Of a stretch of DNA of 64,000 bases, positions 12,690 through 24,530 are shown piece by piece. Source of the DNA: Peromyscus leucopus (lineage: Eukaryota > Chordata > Mammalia > Rodentia > Cricetidae). The notes below the pieces were generated by a model. It worked only from the letters and a program-made list of their open reading frames with translations, had not been told where the DNA came from and did not search any database. Position numbers and translations under genes: made by a program. Within the stretch, counting starts at the first letter, position 1, and the number at the start of each line of letters is the position of its first letter. The stretch spans positions 14,632,226 through 14,696,225 of the forward strand of contig NC_051069.1 of the NCBI RefSeq assembly GCF_004664715.2, written 5' to 3'.

Positions 12690-12762
12690 TTATGGTGCTG
12701 GGGATTAAACCTGGGGCCTTGCTTGTGCCACACTCTCCTACCCAGCTACAACCCCAGCTGAA
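12690..12762 (-). mobile_element. ID SINE, antisense
   Basis: GGTGCTGGGGATTAAACCTG and GGGCCTTGCTTGTGCC are the reversed ID element. Confidence 0.75.
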
Positions 12763-13705
12763 AACCCTTCTGTCCCTTAGCAGCTGCTTGGGAGCTGCAT
12801 CCAGCTCTTCCGGGCCTGCAGTATACTGAACCAGACGCAGGAGTGGCAGGAACCTTGGCTCTTAGAGCGGCATAGCCCATGCTCTGGGCCGGATGGGCAC
12901 AGTGGGTGACAGATCCTGAGCCAGGGGAAGCCTGGAGGTGAGAGGAAGTCCCGCAGCGGGGAGGAAGCCCCTTAAGCTGGTGTCAGCCGGAGGCTCAGAG
13001 GTGAAGATACCAAGGACTTCCAGGTTGTGGGAAGGATCCAGCCTCCAGCTCCTGATGGGAAACAGGAGGTTGACTCTAAGATTGCTGTTGAAGCTCTCCA
13101 GGGGAGAGCTATGCGACTGAAGGCCTTCGTGGTGAACAGTGTGACCCTCAGGCCACTAGCCGGAGGGAACGTCTGAAGCCAGTTTGAAGCTGGGGGCACG
13201 CGCTGGAAAGGCACTTTCATGCCACCTGTCTTTGGTGCCTTTACCAAACTCCCTCGGCTCTTGTCCTTGAGCTGTGACGTGGTCAGGTTGTGTCAGATGA
13301 AGAAGCAGCAGGTTGTAGAAAGGGCTGTGACAAGTGGCTGGAAAGAGACAAACACCCCTGCCCGAGTACCAGCGGGCCTCTGAGGCTGCTGACAGTCAGG
13401 GACCTAAGCCTTCCCAGAGCCCAGACCTTGGGGGGCCTCTGGCTCTGAGTTGAACTTGTCTGGCTGCTGGGCTGAGCGTGGGCTTCCTTTTGGCCTTCCC
13501 TGTGTCCTATCTGTCTGATCCTGGTATTTGCCATGCTGGCTTGTCATTGCTGGTAGGAGCGTTTCCTAAAGAGAACAAGGTTTTCTGGAGAGCAGGGACC
13601 ACATATGAGGCACCTCTATGGATCTATGAAACGGAATGGTGGGGATGATGAAGAAACAGGTGGACCTCCACCAGTTCCCAGTTCCCAGCAGCAGCTGAAA
13701 ACAGC
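12763..13705. other. Unique intergenic sequence
   Basis: Moderately GC-rich. No exon was recognised. Confidence 0.45.
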
Positions 13706-13761
<56 letters not shown>

Positions 13762-13762
13762 A
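13706..13762 (+). repeat. (CA)n microsatellite
   Basis: An almost perfect CA run of about 27 units. The 174-codon minus-strand frame across it is spurious. Confidence 0.97.
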
Positions 13763-15766
13763 CGACCAGGAAAAGAGGGATCCCCAGAGAAGTCCGAGTT
13801 TCTCCTGAGTTCTAGAGGTCGACTGTGCACCTGTACAAGATGCCGGTGTCATAGCTCCGCGGCTAATGACCAGGGACTGAACGAGAGCCCCCAGTGCTCC
13901 CTGTTCCATGCCCCCCCCCCCGGCCCAGGCCCCCACTGTACCGCATTGCCTAGGCCTCCTAGTGTGAATGGAGTGACTTGCCCATTCCTCAACTCCGGGC
14001 TCAACCAATGTCCCTTGCTCTGGCACCAGCACACAGCTGTCGGCAAAAGCTTGAGATGGCTTTGTATTCAGGATCCTGGCTTCCTGTACTTCTGCCGTCA
14101 CTAAGCACGTGCCTGAGATGGCCTGAGATATGAGACACACAGAGAAGGCCAGGCACCCTCGTCCCCCAACCTAGCCAAGGCGAACCTACCTCCAGATGTG
14201 AGAGAGCCCGGCTGAAACCCGAAGAACCAGCCATCAGGGCTGGTCTGAGTTGCTGACCGTGGGATAGTAACTATAACCGTGGGGAGCAGAGGTATCCCTG
14301 AGTGAGGGTGTCAGGATCGAATGACGTCCTGAGTGAATATGTGTTTATTGACAAGGACCCCTCAGAACAAAGCCTTCCCCCTGCCGGTGTCCGAATGCTG
14401 ACAGAGCGTGCAGGAAGCATTGACTGCAGCTTCCTCTTCCCAGATGTTTCCAGCCCGAGACCGCTCCCCTATAGAGACCTCCTCCAGGGACCAGTGGACT
14501 TCTGTGCAACGTCCACGCGTTGAGGTTCCAGGGTGGTGCCATAGTGGGCGCTGCCCCATCAGAGTGAGCACTGACTGCCCAATCCCAGCTTTTCTGTACG
14601 TGAGTCTGTGAGTCTGTCCTTTCTCCATCCTTTCGTCACTCCAGTTGGGTTTTCAGGACCAAGCCTTGCAGGGCGTGACATGCTGTACTGTTTCAAGCCA
14701 CTACATTGGGGACAGTCTGCGACGTGGCACTAACACGGCAGTGCGGTGACCAAAGCTTGGGGAACCAGCTTCTAGAAGGACAAGCTTGTTCACAGCGGTG
14801 CTCACAGTAGCCTGGCACCTGGCAGTCACCATCTTCAGTGGACGTTTCTGCTGCCTGTTCATTTGAGATTTCCTGCAGACCCTGTATCTGTGCACAAGCT
14901 GTCCCTTTCTGGATGCCTGTCCCTTTCTCGCCCTCTTTGAGTTCTGTTCACCCTTAAGACCAGGTCATACCCTGAAGCCTTCATGAGCTCACAGTGTCAC
15001 AGCCCCCGGGAGTCCTTTGAGAACGCAGCCAGGTGTGCGTAAGATTGCCCCTTTTTATTCCTGCCGCTGCCCTGTGTCTCACTGTGCTCTGACAGTAACT
15101 TCAGCAGCAGCGCTTTTAGAACACGGGGCTGTCCTGTCTCGGGGACAGCAAACAGTCCTTGGCTGCAGAGGGAACAGCTCCATGCAACCCCAGGTCTTTC
15201 CAAGTCTCTGCACAGGGCTCGCTGCCCACAGTGTCCCTAACGGGGCAAAGAATCGAGATGAACCATTTCCAGCTATCGATTTTGGCATAATGCATCCTAC
15301 GAAGCCCCAGTGGAAACCCCTTCAAGGTTTATTTTCAGTTCCTGACTGGTCTACAACATTTGGCAGAGGCCTGCCCTTCTCTGAGCCTCAGTTTCCCCAT
15401 GTGTATAATGAGCTGCTGGCCCCAGTCCCTGCCAACGCTGAGCATCTGTGAGGCATGCTCTCGTCTCCAGCCCTCGGCGAGCTCTGGCCGGGTTCCTCCA
15501 TCACTCCTCCCTGGCTGTGCTGTGTGTCAGTCTCCCACCTGCTGACTAGCCCCTGCACAGTTAGCGGCAGCTAATGAGTTGGCCTGGCTTCTTTTGACAG
15601 TCAGCACCTTCCACTTCCTGAACCTGCCAGTGGGATAATGAGGCCCCAGCCCTGGGAAGTACCTCTTCTGCCAGCACTCCTGGGACAAGGCTGGGTCTCT
15701 GCCTGCCCCGGGGAAAGGGGGATGGCGGTGGCAGTGGGTGGGGTGGAGGGCTGGCCTATCATCAGG

Positions 15767-15767
<1 letters not shown>
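13763..15767. other. Unique sequence with a MIR at about 15345-15450
   Basis: GCCTCAGTTTCCCCATGTGT near 15385 marks a + strand MIR. The rest is unique, moderately GC-rich DNA without a recognisable exon. Confidence 0.5.

Positions 15768-15821
<54 letters not shown>
15768..15821 (+). repeat. (CA)n microsatellite
   Basis: A perfect CA run of about 26 units. Confidence 0.97.
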
Positions 15822-15822
<1 letters not shown>

Positions 15823-18144
15823 GAAGCTCTTCTCCCTGAAGCTTCTGCTGGGCTAGTAAGAAAGAATGCTGACTGGCTGCCTTTTCCTCTTTAGAACCCT
15901 CTAGAGGCAGATGAGGAGAGGAAAATGGGCCAGTGAAGGGAGGACCTCTTCACTGCAGCTTGCAGAGCAAGGATGTAAGACCTCAGGAGCCAGAGCCCAG
16001 CCTGGCCCATGTTTAGAGGGTGAGCTGGGGCTAGACCAAAGTCTCCTGTGCTTTCCTGCCAGCATCACCACTCACAGCTCAGGCCAGGCTCAGCTCCAGG
16101 ACCTTAAGGAGTCAGGGCAGTTCCAAAGCATGCCTCTCTCTGGGGCACCAGGAAGGAGCCTGGGCAGGAGTTCCTGGGGTCTCTAAGGCTGGAGTAGGGC
16201 TGTAGGATGTAAGAAAGATGGCTGACCAGGCCTCCAAATCCCTTCCATTACAAGAGGAGCTCAAACATTGTTGCTTCCCTACTCTGCCTCCTCCAGGTCT
16301 ACCCCTCAGCAGGGAAGGCGCGGGGGAAGGATTTTAGGCGGATGTAGAGGAGCTGAGAAGTCATTGCTTGGCTCTGGCCTCACCTCCTCCTCCCACCATC
16401 ATCTCCTCCCACTCCCTCCTCCCACCCCCATCTCTCACAAAGATCAGGAGGCTGGAAGCAGACTGTAGGTATCTGCCCTTGACATTTCTGAGGCCTTGGG
16501 AGGTCCAGCTGTCTTTAGATGCTGGCTGTTCCCACTGTGGGTAAAAGGTGATGAAGACTGCTCTGTGAAATGGCCAGAGGTCTGGGAATGACCTCCTGAA
16601 AGCCTGAGGCTCCAATCACCAGGGAGATATTGTCCATGTTGAGTCCAGAGAGCTTTCTCTTCCTCTCCAGAGCCATATGTGCCTGAGGTGAGGGCTCATT
16701 GTGCGGCCTGTTGTTTGTGGGTTCTCTCTGCGTGTGGGAGGGGCTTTGAGGAACACACCCAGGGCCTGCCTCTTCACCCCCACCTTCATCGCCCCCATCT
16801 TATTTTCCTCAGCCATCACTCCCATTTGACCCAATTTAGAGCAGAGACGTGAGAGAATTAGAGAGAGTGGGGTTCCTGGACCTTCTACTTGGGTAACAAC
16901 CCACCCAGAGAACAGTGAGAGACCTGAGCGAGCGTGACAGAGCAGGAGCAGGAGCTGATTTGAAGTACAGGTGCTCAGAGGTGTGAGACAGAGGGGTCGG
17001 CTAGAGTGAGGGAAGAGCTCCATCCAGGCCTTGGAAGATACAGCTGCTGTGGCAGTGAGCGCAAACCCAGTGGATTAAGGTCCCATGGCCCCAAGGGGAA
17101 GAGATCCGGCCCCAGGAAACACTCTCACTAATTCCAGTTCTTAGGACCAGAGCCGCATGCTCAGAAGCCCAACAGCAGGGAAGCCGACAGCAGCTGCGAA
17201 GACTTCAAGAGGACGTGGGGGCGGCGCTGCGCGCCATAGAGCCTTCTGCTTCTGTCACAATACCTCTGAAAGAAGGAGCATGGGGTTAATGAATGGGTGC
17301 CTCAGACACGAGCCTGTGAACAGCTCTGTGCTCCTGCCGGGCTGGAAACCGTCTCTAGGCCTACAAAACACAAGGCACCCACATTCTTGTGAGGGCGAGA
17401 AGAGGTAAGAACCCTGCCTAGTTGTCTGTGCAAACTGACTATCAGAACTAAGGTCTCTGCAACTGTGGGCAGCCTGAGCCATGAGGGGCCTGTGGGGCAG
17501 AAGGGAGATTGTCACATCCAATGTAGGATAAAGAGACCGTATCCCAGGTAAGAGGAAGGGCTTTGCCTGGCTCAGGACTAGAACCTCAGCTCCCTGCTCC
17601 TTGGTTGACTCGATCGATGTAGACAAGCTAGATACCCAGTGTAGAGGTTAACTGGATTACCCAGGCCACCGGTTCCACCGTGGAACAAGACATGCTGCAA
17701 AGAGGCAATGCAGCCATAGCCTGGGTACCTTGCACAGCACCTTAGTCATGTTCAGATCCACCTCACTGGTGACATGTCCTAAACTCCCCACGCATAGAGA
17801 TGCTGGGAAGCTTTGTCAACTCCCTCAGGAGGAAATGGTAGAGCTCCAAACCAACACGGGTCTCTGAGACCAACGCTCTCCATCTCGACCACCACCCGAG
17901 GACACAAGACAACCACCTGCATCGTCAGGAACAGCTGGGCCAGGGAGAGAGCTGCCTGCAGCAGGACAAAAGAGCGGTTCTCCTGCCCAGATGTTCCTTC
18001 CAGCCTAGCTTTTCACTGCTTCTCACGGTGCACTTCAACCAGGGGCAGAAGTGGCTACTCCTAGTTTCTACTGCTGTGGCCTTCCAGACTCAACCTTTGC
18101 ACATACATGCATTTTACAGGCAACATCTCATTTAATCTTTACTA
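15822..18144. other. Unique intergenic sequence with a small GC-rich patch
   Basis: A short CpG-rich patch (GGGGGCGGCGCTGCGCGCC near 17216) stands out but is far too small for a CpG island. No exon was recognised. Confidence 0.45.
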
Positions 18145-18378
18145 TAGCCTGGTTAGAAGAGTACTTGCCTAGCATGCACAAAGTCCTGGGTTTAATCTCA
18201 GTGCGGCCTAAAATGGGTGGGTATTGGGGGGGGGGCGTTCCGAGTCTGTAATCTCAGTACGTATGAGCTGGGAGCAGGGGGATCAGAAGTTCAAGTTCAT
18301 TTTCGGCTACATTGTGAGTCCAGGGCCAATCTGGACTACACACAACTCCATTCTCAAAGCCAAACAAAATGAAACCTT
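18145..18378 (+). mobile_element. B4-type SINE
   Basis: An ID-like head (GAGTACTTGCCTAGCATGCA, CTGGGTTTAATCTCAG) is followed by a B1-like half (GTCTGTAATCTCAGTACG, AGTTCAAGTTCATTTTCGGC). A run of ten G lies between. Confidence 0.7.
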
Positions 18379-18397
18379 TTCAAATAGGTCTCTTTAG

Positions 18398-18460
18398 ATT
18401 TTCATTTTATAAATATGGAAACTGAGGCTCAGAGGAGGAGCAGTAACTTCTGCAGATGGC
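18398..18460 (-). mobile_element. MIR fragment, antisense
   Basis: ATTTTATAAATATGGAAACT and GAGGCTCAGAGGAGGAGCAG are the reversed MIR core. Confidence 0.65.
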
Positions 18461-18599
18461 CTCCAGAAGCCTCTGCAGGCTACATGACCTGTGGATCCCA
18501 GATGGAAAGACAGCCACCTTCGCAACTGTGGGAGCTGGCTGAGAGCGGAGGTGGCGAGGCCCCGTCAGGAGATTTTTTCCGGTGTGAGGGGGAGGGGGT

Positions 18600-19130
18600 G
18601 TGCATGTAAAAATACTATTTATAGTTACCTTTTCAGAATTAATATTCAATTTAAGAACACACATATTAAAACATAGCTTTTTTAAGGAATTAAGTTCCAC
18701 GTACCAATCTCACAGTTCTATTTATACATGTAATACAATAAGAACAAGAACCTTTGCTTTCCTTCAATTAAAGTTTGATTAACTTGAGTTGGGAAAAAAA
18801 CTATACTCTTTTAAACAATCAGTGCCATGTACAACTTAATTAAATTTGTTTAAACCATTTCAACTGCATTTAAACATTTAATCTATTTGATTTTTTTTTC
18901 CTAAGTAACTTAAATGTCTAATTGAACAGCCAAACTCTTTTCATCGTGTGCTTGGAAAAGTGCTGTAAAATCTAATAAATTAAATGTATAAATAGAGCGA
19001 CTTTCACGTCCCTGTAAATACTGCAATGCTGCTTGCAAAATTAGTCAAATTCTCCCATTCCTTTCAACTTGAAATCACCTCTCTATAGCCTTGTGATTAC
19101 AGCTGAGACGGAGTGAGCACACTTCACTCT
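18600..19130. other. AT-rich unique block, possible conserved noncoding element
   Basis: The block is AT-rich, free of recognisable transposons, and dense in TTAA/ATTTAA motifs, unlike its flanks. No frame or splice structure. Function is unknown. Confidence 0.35.
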
Positions 19131-19587
19131 CCTGCTCACCCAGGAGGAAATACAGCACTGTCTAAGACTTCTTCGCAAAGTAAACAATAGCTGGTGGATG
19201 TGAGACAAGCACTCAAGGAAAAACCACTATACCAGGGAGGTTTCTGGGAGTGTTTTGTTGTTGCTGCTGTTATTCTTTCTTTCATATCTACCAGTTTGGA
19301 TTTTAAGAAGCCAAAATCCAGACCTGCACAGAAGCATAAGAAAAAACCTGCTCCAAAAGAAATCCTCTTTGTAACCAAGGGGCTGGGGACAGGGACCCTG
19401 CAGGACTAAGAGTCAGTGATAGAATAGTACACCACCTGCTTCTTCCTCCTCCCCCTCCTTCTCCTTCTGTTTTTTAAAAAAAAAAAACTCTTCTGAGCCT
19501 GCCCCAAGGAAAACCCCAATCAGGAACTGCATTCCAGTTGTCCTTGAGTTTTGTGAGAAAAACCCTGCTCTCTGGTCGGAGGAACTG
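19131..19587. other. Unique intergenic sequence
   Basis: Nothing was recognised. Confidence 0.45.
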
Positions 19588-19975
19588 GGAAGGATTCTGT
19601 GGTGGTTGGAATGAGAATGGCCCCCTAGGTTCATGTATTTGAATGCTTGGTCCCCAGTTGGTGGAACTGTTTGGAAAGGACTAGGAGGTGTGACCTTGTT
19701 GGAGGAGGTGTGTCTTTCAGGGAGGGCTGCGAAGTTTTTAAAGCCCACACCATTCTAGTTAGCTTTCTCTGCCTTCTGGTTGTGTCTCAAGGTAAGAGCT
19801 TCCAGCTACTGCTCCAGTGCCACGTCTGCCTTCCTGATGCCACACTTCCCCACCATGATGGTCATGGACTCACCCTCTGAAACTGTAAGCCCCAAATAAA
19901 CTCTTTCTTCTGTAAGTTGCCTTGGCCATGCATGCTGTCTCACCACAGCAACAGAAGAGCGACTGGGACAGGAGC
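19588..19975 (+). repeat. Rodent mid-repetitive element
   Basis: CTGTGGTGGTTGGAATGAGA, CCCAGTTGGTGGAACTGTTT, GGAAACTGT-type core and CCCAAATAAACTCTTTCTTC then GCAACAGAAGAGCGACTGGG are the conserved parts of a common rodent repeat whose name I am not sure of. It is non-coding. Confidence 0.6.
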
Positions 19976-20359
19976 TGGGGGAAATTCTTCTAATCTTCTG
20001 CTTCCTCCCATCTTGTTGCTATGTGGCATACGAGGAGGCTAAACTCTTAGGCTTCTGGCCTAAGGATCAAGAAAAGAGTTTCAGAAAGCCTGGGAATGTG
20101 AGGGGATTCACAGAGAGCTATAGAAAAGATTCACTGAAGTCTGTGTGCAATCACCTTTACACTGTGGGTGTAAGAACTCACCCAAAACAGAAGACAGGTC
20201 TGGTCTTCCCGACTGATCACATCAGAGTCAAAATGCCCCACCTTAGTCCAACCTCAACTGCTCCCAAAGGGAAGATACATCTAGAGAATGCTGACCCCAA
20301 GAAGGTCCAGATGATGTTAAGTGACAATAAAAGCTTTAACACAACTATTGACAACACTA
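19976..20359. other. Unique sequence
   Basis: A frame from 20023 runs 110 codons before entering the CA tract. It resembles no protein I know. Confidence 0.4.
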
Positions 20360-20399
20360 ATACACACACACACACACACAGACACACACACACACAGAG

Positions 20400-20456
<57 letters not shown>

Positions 20457-20458
20457 AA
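20360..20458 (+). repeat. (CA)n microsatellite with a TA end
   Basis: CA units are broken by CAGA and end in TATATATATA. Confidence 0.97.
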
Positions 20459-20497
20459 ACAAATGGAAATTTTATCACTAAAAAATGTTTAGTAAAA

Positions 20498-20665
20498 GGG
20501 CTGGGAGAGATGGCTCAGTGGTTAAGAATGCTTCCAGAGGACACGAGTGTGGTTCCCAGCACCCATACTGAGTGGCTCACGAATATCTGCAACTTCAGCT
20601 CCAGGGGAATCTGATGCTTTTAGTCTCTGAGGCACCTGCACACATGTGACATATACTCACAGAAA
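20498..20665 (+). mobile_element. B2/B3-type SINE
   Basis: GGGCTGGGAGAGATGGCTCA starts with a tRNA-like box A; CCAGCACCCATACTGAGTGG and GGCACCTGCACACATGTGAC follow. Confidence 0.8.
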
Positions 20666-21337
20666 CGTACAAGCACAGAATTATAACTGACAAAATATCA
20701 CTCAATATGACAAAGTGAAGAGTCAATAAACTTGACCTATGGAAATAACCTAATCTGAACAACAGAGAAAAATAATTGGAAAGATTGAACAGAGCTCCGG
20801 AGGCTTGCAGGTCAAAAGCATTGATATTCCAGTCACTAGTGTCTCACGTAGGGGGAAGCTTGATGCAAGAAAAATCTACTGGATGAAATAATGGCAAAAA
20901 CTTTTCAAATTTAGTGAAAAGACATAAATTTATAGAGTCAAGAAGTTCAGCCTCAACAAGAATAAATTCAGAGAAAATCTGAGCCAAATGTGTCTTAAAC
21001 CACTGAAATTGGAAGAAAACTGTATTAGAAGCAGCCAGAGGAAAACAATATATTACATACAAGGGGGAAAACACTTCAATAACTGAAGATTTCTCATCAG
21101 AACCACAGAAGCCAAATCCAGTGATAGCATCACCCGTGCTCAGAAAAAAAGAAGTGTTAACCCGGAGTTCTGTATCAGTGGGAACATCTTTTCTAAGGCC
21201 ACATGAAGGCATTTTCAGATGAATGAAAATGAAGAGAATTCTTTGCCAGTATGCCAGCGCTAAAAGAAATGCTAACAGAAATTCTTTGGGAGAGAGAGAA
21301 AAAAAATATCACTAAAGGAAACGTGGAACTTTACTGG

Positions 21338-21752
21338 TGCTACAGTTTGGATCTTGACTCCCAAGGCCTCCTGTTCTGTGGCTTGGCATCCAGGGTGGTC
21401 CTATTTGGACAGGGTAGAGCCTTGGGAGACAGGGAGCAGTCCTTCGGTCATTAGAGATGTCCTTGGAGAGGATTGCAGGACTCCCATCCCTTCCTATAGG
21501 AGACAGGGAGCGCTCCTTCGGTCATTAGAGATGTCCTTGGAGAGGATTACGGGACTCCCATCCCTTCCTATCTGGCTCGTGGTACAAACAGTTTTGCTTT
21601 GTCATGTGTTCCCATCTACAGATTCCCAAACAATAGTGTCACCCAGGCATAGGCCAAAGCCTTCCAAAACTTTGAGCCAAAATAATCTGTTATTTTTTTG
21701 TATAATTATCTCAGCTACTTTGTCATAGTGATGGAAAGTTGACTTGCACAGC
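21338..21752 (+). mobile_element. Probable MaLR-type LTR inserted in the L1M
   Basis: It begins GCTACAGTTTGGATCTTGAC and ends GAGCCAAAATAATCTGTTAT followed by TGTCATAGTGATGGAAAG, the layout of a MaLR-like solo LTR. It contains a 74-bp tandem duplication. Family name unsure. Confidence 0.45.
21425..21571 (+). repeat. 74-bp tandem duplication
   Basis: Copies at 21425-21498 and 21499-21571 share GGAGACAGGGAGC and CGGTCATTAGAGATGTCCTT at an offset of exactly 74, with only a few mismatches. Confidence 0.93.
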
Positions 21753-21888
21753 TAGGTAGATAAACTAGACTGTCAGATCTTATCAAGTACTTCAGATTCA
21801 CACAGGAGGGTTGAAAGCAAGCAGTCTAACGTTACATGGTGAAATTTTAGTTAATAAAGATACAGTTATACATGGACAACTACAACAT

Positions 21889-21889
<1 letters not shown>

Positions 21890-21928
<39 letters not shown>

Positions 21929-21941
21929 AGAAAGAAAGAAA

Positions 21942-22018
<77 letters not shown>

Positions 22019-22055
22019 GAGAAAGAAAGAGAGAAAGAGAGAAAGGAAGGAAGGG
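21890..22055 (+). repeat. (GAAA)n microsatellite
   Basis: About 40 GAAA units with a few GAA slips, ending in GAGA and GGAA variants. The Lys/Arg/Glu-rich and Phe/Leu/Ser-rich frames over it are artefacts. Confidence 0.97.
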
Positions 22056-22179
22056 GGCCCTGTGTGACTGTGAAGTTTCTCTGTTTTCACTTGCATAGTA
22101 AAATTAACTCTGAGTAGACCATGCAGGGTTGGGTATGCATCTTTTAGCCTTAGAGTAACCATTAAAAAAAAAAAAGAAG

Positions 22180-22345
22180 AAGATGACCTGGTGAGTTGAA
22201 AAGCACGAGCATGGAGACCCGAGTTCAATCCCTGGGGTCTACATAAAGGTAGAAGGTGACACCTTTATCTGTCCTCTGATCTCTACACATGCACCATGAC
22301 ACATATATCCCCACCCCTCCACACACACATGCACAGCAACAACTG
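22180..22345 (+). mobile_element. tRNA-derived SINE fragment
   Basis: GACCCGAGTTCAATCCCTGG is a box B region, then GTCCTCTGATCTCTACACAT. Confidence 0.6.
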
Positions 22346-22397
22346 AACATTTTTCTAATTGCAACTGTACAAAAAGATAAAGTAAAAAAGCCCACAG

Positions 22398-22552
22398 AGA
22401 CCTGGGGTGTGGTGGTACGTATCTATCCATCATCCCAGCATGTGGGAGATGGAGGCAGGAGGATCCACAGCTCAAGGCTATCCCTCAGCTACACAGAGAG
22501 TTGAGGCCAATCTGAGCTACATGAGACAGTCTCAAACAAACAGCAGCAAGTT
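22398..22552 (+). mobile_element. B1 SINE, diverged
   Basis: GGTGTGGTGGTACGTATCTA, GGAGGCAGGAGGATCCACAG and TACATGAGACAGTCTC in B1 order. Confidence 0.75.
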
Positions 22553-22796
22553 AGCAGAGAAATTAAAGGTGGTACTATAGTCCAACGAAACAAAATCCAA
22601 AGTAAGACAGAAAGGAGGAAACAAGAATTAAAAACAGAAGAAACAAATAGCAAAATGGTAGGACTGACCCCAGTTGTGTGGATGTATTAAATATAAATGG
22701 CTTAAACACATCAGTTAAAAGAAAAAGATTTACCAGGTTGGATTTTTTTTTAAAAGATCCAACTAATTGTATGCTAGTCATAAGAAATGTACTTTA

Positions 22797-22930
22797 AAGC
22801 TGGGCATGGTGGCCTTTAATCCCAGCACCAGGGAGGCAGAGGCAGGCAGATCTCTGTGAATTCAAGGCCAGCCTGGTCTGCATAGTGAGTTCCAGGACAG
22901 TCAGGCCTGTCTCAAAAAACAAACAAGCAA
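22797..22930 (+). mobile_element. B1 SINE
   Basis: GCTGGGCATGGTGGCCTTTA through GTGAGTTCCAGGACAGTCAG, then an A-rich tail. Well preserved. Confidence 0.92.
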
Positions 22931-22984
22931 ACAAAAATATGCACTCTAAGTATAATGAGGCAGGCAGGCTAAAAGAAAAGGGAC

Positions 22985-23118
22985 AAGCTGGGTGTGCTAG
23001 CACATGCCTGTAATCCCAGCACTTGGCGGGGCAGGGTAGGAGGATCAGGAGTTCAAGGTCCAGGCTCTATAGTGACTTTGAGGTCAACCTGGCAATATGA
23101 AACCACACCTCACCATCA
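22985..23118 (+). mobile_element. B1 SINE, older
   Basis: GCTGGGTGTGCTAGCACATG, AATCCCAGCACTTGGCGG, GAGGTCAACCTGGCAATATG. Confidence 0.85.
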
Positions 23119-23662
23119 CCCACCCTCAATACCAAAAAAGTAAAAGAACAAAAATATAGATTGTGGAATGTTACCAACTTCTTAAATGCTATTTTAATAT
23201 CAGAAAATAGATATAATAGGAAGTAAGATTCATGTTGAGGAATTTTACATGTGGATAAAGGAATTAGTTTATCTAGAAGACACAACAGTCCTAACTGAGG
23301 ATTGTCTAACAATAGAACTGAGAGAGGAATTAGCAAACAGACCACTCTCCCGATATTGGGAGGCATTGGGAGGGAAATCAATAACGACACAGAAATTGTG
23401 AACACACTGTCAACAAGCTCAATGGAATTGACATTTATATCTGACAAGCAAAGCACACATTCTTTTCAAATTGCTCTGATGGAGAAGACATTCTGAGGCG
23501 TAACACAAACCTCAACTTAAAATCAAGTAATAATGAACATAAAAACGCTCTGTCTAGAAAGGAAATAAACTAAAAATGAAACAGTTATGCTAGCCTTCTC
23601 TTGTCTAGGGGGGGACAAGTTCCTAGTGTGTGCTGGAACTGTGGGTAGTACTAAGTTTTCCA

Positions 23663-24060
23663 AACGATTTTTTTTAAAAAAAAATACATTATTTTTATTA
23701 ATTCTTTGAGAATTTCATGCATTCATGTATACAGTGTATTTTGATAATATTCATCTCCACACCTCTCCCTAACTTCTCCCAGATTCATCGCCACTATCCA
23801 TATTCTCCACACTTCTTGTACTCTTTTCTTTTTTTAATAACCCAGCTAATCCAGCCGTCACAATTTGTGCTTTCCATAGACTCATGAATATGAGAACATA
23901 CACTGGATCATGGTCAACCTACCAGGGGCCACACCCTTAAAGAAAATGGACTCTCCTCCATCAGCTCTCAATAGGCTATTGAATGTTGACTGGCTTGACC
24001 TTGTTCAGGCAACCACAGCTGCTGAGTCCATTAGTGTAGAGGTCCTGTAACAATCGGAAG
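23663..24060 (-). mobile_element. Rodent L1 3' UTR, antisense
   Basis: It opens with T/A-rich sequence, then TTCTTTGAGAATTTCATGCA, TTTTTAATAACCCAGCTAAT and GGTCAACCTACCAGGGGCCA, CACCCTTAAAGAAAATGGAC, the reversed 3' end of muroid L1. A SINE-like tail (TGAGCCATCTCACCAGCC) lies at 24170-24188. Confidence 0.7.
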
Positions 24061-24189
24061 ACACCATTTCACTCTGGAAAGCCTGAAAGAGCTGGTTGTC
24101 TTCTTTGTGCTGTAGATGTCCCACAAGTGGAACGGGGTTGCCAGGCACTGTGACAGCGTCTTTATGTACTGAGCCATCTCACCAGCCTG

Positions 24190-24530
24190 ATGAAGTTGAA
24201 CTTTGTAAATTAGGTGCAATAAGTGGTTAACAATAACAACTAATAATAAAATAGAACAATTTAACAAATGTTATAATAAAATATGATAAGTTATGTAGTT
24301 CCCTCCTCTCTCAAAACATCCTATTTGCCTGTCCTGGAAAAACAGACAGTCCTGTTCTGGATGGGATGGTCCAGGATATGGAGAGAGCTCATGAGTCTAG
24401 TAAGAATGGTTCATGATTTCACAAATAGTTTCTTTCGGAATTCATTTAGTGTTTTCAAATCATGGTTCACAAGGCATAACTGAAACTACGCAGAGCCAAA
24501 CTGCAAAGAAGTGGAGCACTATGTCTGGAA
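24190..24530 (+). mobile_element. Tigger-type DNA transposon fossil
   Basis: AAGTGGTTAACAATAACAAC, AATAATAAAATAGAACAATT, TCTCTCAAAACATCCTATTT and GGCATAACTGAAACTACGCA match, in order, an ancient TcMar-Tigger nonautonomous element. Non-coding. Confidence 0.6.

Larger units (their letters stand above)
20690..23600 (+). mobile_element. Old L1M element, broken by younger insertions
   Basis: Three pieces in one order and orientation: 20690-21335 (TTCAGCCTCAACAAG, AGATTTCTCATCAGAA, AGAAATGCTAACAGAA), 22088-22172 (TTAGAGTAACCATTAAAAAA), and 22558-23600 (AATGGCTTAAACACATCAGT, AAGATCCAACTAATTGTATG, GCACACATTCTTTTCAAATT), the last covering the endonuclease part of ORF2. Frames are destroyed. Insertions: an LTR-like piece, a (GAAA)n tract, one tRNA-derived SINE and three B1. 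Confidence 0.75.

Noticed and set aside
17200..17240. CpG island or promoter at a GC-rich patch
   Set aside because: The CpG cluster spans only a few tens of bases and has no exon nearby.
20498..20570. tRNA-like box A and box B motifs (also in other SINEs)
   Set aside because: They belong to tRNA-derived SINE heads; no cloverleaf tRNA gene is formed.
21811..22228. Lys/Glu/Arg-rich and Phe/Leu/Ser-rich frames over GAAA repeats
   Set aside because: Microsatellite translation, not a coiled-coil or membrane protein.
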